Origin: Bacillus spongiae
Lineage (GTDB): Bacteria; Bacillota; Bacilli; Bacillales; Bacillaceae_K
Length of the DNA stretch: 64,000 bases
Direction: 5' to 3'
Assembly: GCF_037120725.1 (NCBI RefSeq)
Contig: NZ_JBBAXC010000013.1
Coordinates: forward strand, 1 to 64,000
Part shown: positions 60,193 through 64,000 of the stretch, in pieces
Numbering within the stretch: position 1 is the first letter of the stretch
Layout: each line of letters begins with the position of its first letter
The notes under the pieces: generated by a model
What the model was told of the DNA's origin: nothing
Seen by the model: only the letters and a program-made list of their open reading frames with translations
The model's database searches: none
Translations under genes and position numbers: made by a program

Positions 60193-61449
60193 ATGTCTTG
60201 GAAAGAATATCCACAAAATATTAAGGTACGATTAATCACTTCTTTTTTTAACCGTACCGTATCATCAGCGGTTATGCCGTTTATGGCCCTATTTTTCTCA
60301 GAAGAATTGAATAAAGTTTGGGCAGGGTTATTTTTAGTTTTTACCGTTTTTGTTAGCTTTGGGGTTAGTATGGTTGGAGGTTATATTTCCGATCGTTTCC
60401 CTCGTAAAAAAGTGTTATTAGTCACATCGACTTTTAGTGCACTCATGTTTCTAATTATGACGATTAGCTTATATCCGAAGGAGAATATCATCTGGCTATT
60501 TGCCTTTGCTTATTTAGTATATATTGTAACTAGCAGCCTTGGGAGGCCTGCCATGCACGCTATTATTATTGACTCAACAACACGTGAAAATCGTCAAGCA
60601 ATCTATACGCTTGATTACTGGCTAGTCAATTTATCGATGGCAATCGGGGTTTCATTAGGAGGATTGCTATATTTACATCATCAAATCGTCTTGTTCTCTT
60701 TATTGACACTTACATCTTCCATGCTGCCTATTGCCTATAAGCTTTGGCTCATTGACGAACATACTCAGCTTTTAGAGAAGAAGCACAAAAATGTATTGGT
60801 AGATTTAGTAGCAAACTATAAGACAGCCTTTCAGGATACACCATTTGTCAAAGTGGTGTTTGGCTCAATGTTTATTTTTTCCGCTGAATTTTCGCTAAAT
60901 AGTTATATTGGTGTACGGTTAGCCGAATCATTTGAATCGATTCATATCGGTCATTTTGAATTAGCCGGGGTACGAATGTTAAGCTTACTAAACATTGAAA
61001 ATATGCTTCTCGTTGTATTTTTAACGTTTATGATAAACAGAGTCACTCGTCGCTTTAGCAATCAGTCAATGCTTCTAACTGGACTGGTTTTATACGGTAT
61101 TGGTTATGTGACGGTCACTTCTGCTAATACATGGTATATACTGATTTTGTTTAATTTGATCGCCACATTGGGGGAGTTAATCTATTCCCCTATACGTAAC
61201 ACAGAACAAGCAAATATGATTCCGGATGATAAAAGAGGGTCTTACTCCGCTTTTTCCAATATTTCCTTTAGTGGAGCCGACTTAATCGCACGCTCTACAA
61301 TCATCATTGGAGCTTATTTAGCCCCGACCATGATGTCGGTTTATATCGGCATCTTTATCATGATCGGAATCGCGTTAATGTACTCTGGTTTGTTTCTGAC
61401 ATCCCCTAAATCAGTAAATAAACACATGACAAGTCATTCTCACAGATAG
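60193..61449 (+). CDS. MFS exporter, divergent from the SgrR-like regulator
   Basis: A 418-residue, 12-helix MFS protein. It starts RLITSFFNRTVSSAVMPFMA LFFSEELNK; the 2-3 loop motif GGYISDRFPRKK is typical, as is RPAMHAIIIDSTTRENRQAI YTLDYW of the drug:H+ antiporter-1 group. Its substrate is unknown; the SgrR-like neighbour with a solute-binding domain may sense the exported compound, perhaps a sugar derivative or peptide. GAGGAGG precedes the ATG by good spacing. After the stop 150 bases separate it from a dead IS element. Confidence 0.85.
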   Translation: MSWKEYPQNIKVRLITSFFNRTVSSAVMPFMALFFSEELNKVWAGLFLVFTVFVSFGVSMVGGYISDRFPRKKVLLVTSTFSALMFLIMTISLYPKENIIWLFAFAYLVYIVTSSLGRPAMHAIIIDSTTRENRQAIYTLDYWLVNLSMAIGVSLGGLLYLHHQIVLFSLLTLTSSMLPIAYKLWLIDEHTQLLEKKHKNVLVDLVANYKTAFQDTPFVKVVFGSMFIFSAEFSLNSYIGVRLAESFESIHIGHFELAGVRMLSLLNIENMLLVVFLTFMINRVTRRFSNQSMLLTGLVLYGIGYVTVTSANTWYILILFNLIATLGELIYSPIRNTEQANMIPDDKRGSYSAFSNISFSGADLIARSTIIIGAYLAPTMMSVYIGIFIMIGIALMYSGLFLTSPKSVNKHMTSHSHR

Positions 61450-61654
61450 GTCAATAGGAGACGAGAGATGGGGAAATAGCTTCCGTATCTAATGTCCAAG
61501 CCATGGTCTCAAGAAAGCTAGATTTAAATGAAAGACAAAATACCTTAACGATTCCACTTACAGGAATCATTATAGAAAGATAACCGTAGGATTGTTGAAC
61601 TGCCCCCCAATTGTTAGACACATAATCTAACAATTGGAGGAGCAGTTTTTCTAT

Positions 61655-62153
61655 GTTACACCTGATGAAAAAGTACAAATCGTTCTTCGTTATTTGAACG
61701 CGGAAACGAAAGCTATCGAGAAATTGGCCAAGATGTCGGTGTAAGAAAGACAGTTATTATCAATTGAATAAAGCAATATAAGCAGAATGGTGCAGAGGCT
61801 TTCCTCAAACGGTATACAAATTACACACAACAGTTTAAACTACACGTACTAAATTTCATGATTGAAAACGGTATTTCCTTTCTTGAAACGGCAGCTGCTT
61901 TTAATATACCTGGGCCTTTAAAGATTAGTGTTTGGAGAAAACAACTCGAAACACAAGGAGTCGATGCCCTTCAATCAAAGAAAAAAGGGCGCTCATCCAT
62001 AAAAAAAGAGACAAATAAACACTAGTTGAAGGATCAGTCGAAGTACTTGAAGCACGAATTAAACAGCTTGAAATGGAAAATGAGTACTTAAAAAAGTTGA
62101 ATGCCTTAGTTCAAAAGAAGGAAAAATCACCAAACGAGACAGAGAAAAACTAA
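61655..62153 (+). pseudogene. IS3 orfA, broken
   Basis: VTPDEKVQIVLRYLN, then after a frameshift ESYREIGQDVGVRKTVIIN, TGA (Trp expected), IKQYKQNGAEAFLKRYTNYT QQFKLHVLNFMIENGISFLE, RKQLETQGVDALQSKKKGRS, then another frameshift to VEGSVEVLEARIKQLEMENE YLKKLNALVQKKEKSP. The two HTH blocks and the leucine-zipper-like tail of OrfA are all there, but two frameshifts and a stop kill it. Confidence 0.85.
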
Positions 62154-62956
62154 TTTATGAGTTGAGGCATAAATATTTCTCGAAGGCACTTGTGAAGCTA
62201 GCTTAAACCAAGCCCTTTCAAAATGCGCTGAACCTTCTTGTGATTTACTTTCGACCACGATTCGCTAGCTCATCACGAATGCGACGATAGCCATAACAAC
62301 CTTCATTTCCCTCAAATATCGGCTTAATTTCATCCTTCAAATCGGAATCTGAATTTGGGCGATTCATTTTTTTACTAAATCATACTACGTGCTTTGTAAT
62401 GTGTTGTACGTATAAAAAATATAAGTCTTATAAAGGGATGGTCGGTAAAGTTGCCCCAAACATTTTAGAACGTAATTTTAAGGCAGAAGCACCGAATCAA
62501 AAATGAGTAACCGACATCACAGAGTGAATATTATTTGGTAAGAAACTTACTTATCCCCTGACTTGTTTAACGGTGATATTATTACATACACAATCGGCTC
62601 TAGACCAACGTATACACTTGTTTCAGAAATGTTAGAGAAAGCTTTAGAATGTCTACCTGAGGCTCATCAGCTACTGATACACTCGGATCAAGGGTGGCAT
62701 TATCAAATGAAGCGATATATTCGTACACTTCAATCAAGCGGTATTGTGCAAAGTATGTCTCGAAAAGGAAACGGTTACGACATCGCAGTAATGGATCATG
62801 AAATCAGAATTTCTGTATTTGAAAGAGTTTGAAAGTGTGGATCATTTTAAACTAGAATTAGAAAAATATATACACTACTACAATACGAATCGGATGAAGG
62901 CTAAATTAAAAATGAGTCCGGTGCAATCCCGAACTCATTTTTACCAAGTTGCCTAA
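62154..62956 (+). pseudogene. IS3 orfB (DDE transposase), broken and partly inverted
   Basis: The N-terminus RDREKLIYELRHKYFSKALV KLA ends at 62202. Then 62203-62400 is inverted (see separate entry). The plus strand resumes CVVRIKKYKSYKGMVGKVAP, NQK, TGA, VTDITE, TGA, ILFGKK, and a long frame YLSPDLFNGDIITYTIGSRP, LIHSDQGWHYQM (second Asp of DDE), SMSRKGNGYDIAVMDHE (Glu region), then a frameshift to SEFLYLKEFESVDHFKLELE KYIHYYNTNRMKAKLKMSPV and TAA at 62954. Two TGA replace sense codons, the first a Trp. Confidence 0.85.
62203..62400 (-). pseudogene. In-place inverted orfB segment
   Basis: Read on the minus strand this piece is ITKARST-YDLVKKMNRPNSDSDLKDEIKP, FEGNEGCYGYRRIRDELANR, GRK, shift, VNHKKVQRILKGLGLK. 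This is exactly the part missing between KALVKLA (62202) and CVVRIKKYK (about 62401) in the plus-strand orfB, so about 198 bases were inverted without loss. The left junction lies at a GCTAGC palindrome (62199-62204). Confidence 0.85.
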
Positions 62957-63005
62957 TGAAATAACCATGTCTAATATTTAGGGGTCAGGTCACTTCATTT
63001 ATAGG

Positions 63006-63659
63006 TTATCTTTCTTTTAACCTTTTTATCAGTAACTGTAACTCAGCCTCTGTACAATCCCCATAACCATATCTTACCTTTTCATAAATAGGAATAATTT
63101 CGACTGGCCCTTTGATTCTTTGAAACCATTCTTGAATCGTCTCTGCTACTCTTTTTCTCTTTTGGTCTACTAGATTTTCTTCCCATCTTTTCACATATTC
63201 TCGAACTTCATGAAGCTCTTCTGATCTTATTATGTGAGTATCTATTTCTACCGCCTCTACTTTACTAGATTCCTTCTTTACAGGTACGGACATTTCGTTT
63301 TGGCTCATCTCCATTTTTTTCTTCTTTACATGTCTTCTCCGGACGAAATAGACGGTGACAGCGATGAGAAGAAAAAGAATGATATAAATATATAGGGTTA
63401 GTTTGTCAGTTGAATTCTCTTCAGGAAAAGGAAAATCTACTTTTTTCCCTGTAGGAATTCCCTCTCTACCATTTGTACCGTTTTCAATCATAGTACCTTC
63501 ATCCGTTGGTTCCTCCCATTTTTGTTCTGAAGGTGGATCATTGGAAGAAAATGTTGATTTCACGTTATATGCGATCGTAGAGGTTACACTTGTTAACAGC
63601 AAACTTAGCAAGGAGGCCATTACAAATAAACAACCAATGATAAACCATTTATTCTTCAT
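63006..63659 (-). CDS. DUF4129-type membrane protein
   Basis: A 217-residue protein. A helix at residues 5-30 and another at 87-107 (TLYIYIILFLLIAVTVYFV) flank an outside loop rich in Gly, Pro and Glu. The cytoplasmic C-terminus (110-217) ends TIQEWFQRIKGPVEIIPIYE KVRYGYGDCTEAELQLLIKR, which resembles the DUF4129 pattern (Y-x-K-V-R-Y-G). Such proteins follow DUF58 and MoxR ATPase genes and precede transglutaminase-like genes. Here the DUF58 gene is next, and GGAGG for this ATG overlaps its end. Function of the cluster is not settled; a role in protein maturation or the cell surface is proposed in the literature. Confidence 0.72.
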   Translation of the reverse strand: MKNKWFIIGCLFVMASLLSLLLTSVTSTIAYNVKSTFSSNDPPSEQKWEEPTDEGTMIENGTNGREGIPTGKKVDFPFPEENSTDKLTLYIYIILFLLIAVTVYFVRRRHVKKKKMEMSQNEMSVPVKKESSKVEAVEIDTHIIRSEELHEVREYVKRWEENLVDQKRKRVAETIQEWFQRIKGPVEIIPIYEKVRYGYGDCTEAELQLLIKRLKER

Positions 63660-63671
63660 TTTCTTCCTCCA

Positions 63672-64000
63672 TTACGGCTTGACCTGGGTCCATTGAATGC
63701 GTCTAGCTTCGGACGCTGTCCCGACTACTAACATTATGGAGTGCGGATTTTTTACTCGACATACATAATCAAAAAAATGATTCGTAGAAAGGAAAACGCC
63801 CTTTGTATCTATTAAAGTGGTTGTTTGAATGAGTTTCTTAATATCAGTCTTGTTCGAATCATGTTTCACATGCAAAATACCTTCCGTTTGTGTGGAATAA
63901 TTGACAAATAACTCAACATCACATCCGTCCCTAGCTAATAAAGTACATATGGAGACGGTGTATTCAATCAACTCCTCCATGTCCTTTCGAAGATGAAAAA
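63672..64000 (-). CDS. DUF58 domain protein, C-terminal part (cut by window edge)
   Basis: The frame is open to the right edge: FHLRKDMEELIEYTVSICTL LARDGCDVELFVNYSTQTEG... to RRIQWTQVKP at 63672. DUF58 proteins share a von Willebrand-like fold; E/D-rich EELIEYTVSICTLLxxxGxxVxL is the usual C-terminal helix and strand. The stop lies 12 bases before the ATG of the DUF4129 gene, indicating one operon. The start of the protein, and presumably a MoxR-type ATPase gene before it, are outside the window. Confidence 0.68.
   Translation of the reverse strand, partial: FHLRKDMEELIEYTVSICTLLARDGCDVELFVNYSTQTEGILHVKHDSNKTDIKKLIQTTTLIDTKGVFLSTNHFFDYVCRVKNPHSIMLVVGTASEARRIQWTQVKP

Larger units (their letters stand above)
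61596..62993 (+). mobile_element. Dead IS3-family insertion sequence with internal inversion
   Basis: About 1.4 kb. The left end TGAACTGCCCCCCAATTG then TTAGACA and, inverted, the right end GTGACCTGACCCCTAAATAT then TAGACA share CTG-CCCC...TTAGACA. Inside lie a broken orfA, an inverted orfB segment and the broken orfB end. Near the left end CCAATTGTTAG and CTAACAATTGG (61607-61637) form an 11-bp inverted repeat. No target duplication could be confirmed at the edges. Confidence 0.8.

Noticed and set aside
1-64000. CRISPR arrays, tRNA or rRNA genes, prophage
   Set aside because: No regularly spaced direct repeats, no tRNA-like cloverleaf ending in the usual T-arm, no rRNA signature, and no phage structural genes were seen. 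The structure at 22363-22487 has no tRNA consensus arms.

Overview
The window is low-GC, endospore-former DNA of the Bacillaceae type. Evidence is direct: a GerPA/GerPF-type spore germination protein, a SpoIIM-family protein, a YpuA (DUF1002) homologue, GGAGG-type ribosome binding sites with frequent TTG/GTG starts, and homologues of Bacillus transporters such as BmrA and TetA(L). I cannot name the species. No rRNA, tRNA or CRISPR array was seen.

Layout. 1-8.7 kb is a gene-poor accessory region. It starts with the edge of an IS3-type element and holds small membrane or unknown proteins plus a set of decayed polymorphic-toxin/immunity genes: an Imm26-like gene, a toxin C-terminal remnant and two other disrupted immunity-size genes. 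Three families of intergenic repeat blocks are scattered among them. 8.7-23.4 kb carries a DHA2 MFS exporter, ypuA, a SpoIIM-family gene, a cytochrome P450 homologue that has lost its heme-ligand cysteine, a divergent LysR/APC-permease pair, a MATE exporter behind a dead CsoR/FrmR-type repressor, an SDR gene, a strong candidate for a free-standing structured small RNA (about 22363-22487), and a GerP-like gene. 23.6-27.5 kb is an operon for a heterodimeric ABC exporter followed by a GNAT acetyltransferase.

29-41 kb is the metabolic core: a complete reductive pyrimidine-degradation cluster, all on the minus strand. In order of transcription it holds beta-ureidopropionase, the PreT and PreA subunits of dihydropyrimidine dehydrogenase, dihydropyrimidinase, an NCS1 permease, two unknown small proteins, a PucR-family regulator, a CoA-acylating (methyl)malonate-semialdehyde dehydrogenase and a class III omega-aminotransferase. 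Together these can import uracil or thymine and convert them to beta-alanine or beta-aminoisobutyrate and then to acetyl-CoA or propionyl-CoA. A shared 12-base motif upstream of the first gene (two copies) and upstream of mmsA (one copy) is a candidate operator.

41-60 kb holds an alpha/beta hydrolase, an OFA-family transporter with an Fnr-type box, a secreted beta-helix protein, a low-molecular-weight phosphatase, a decayed P-loop kinase, a PadR/DUF2812 pair, two large secreted leucine-rich-repeat paralogues with a shared unknown C-terminus, a BmrA-like ABC exporter and a divergent SgrR-like/MFS pair. 61.6-63.0 kb is a dead IS3-family element with an in-place internal inversion. The right edge is a DUF4129 gene and the end of a DUF58 gene.

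About a dozen short genes are broken by stops or frameshifts, while every long gene reads through. That argues for real decay rather than general sequencing error, although two breaks sit in A7 runs and need checking against reads. The most promising undescribed items are the cysteine-less P450 homologue, the cloverleaf-like small RNA, the toxin/immunity graveyard with its repeats, and the small proteins of the pyrimidine operon.
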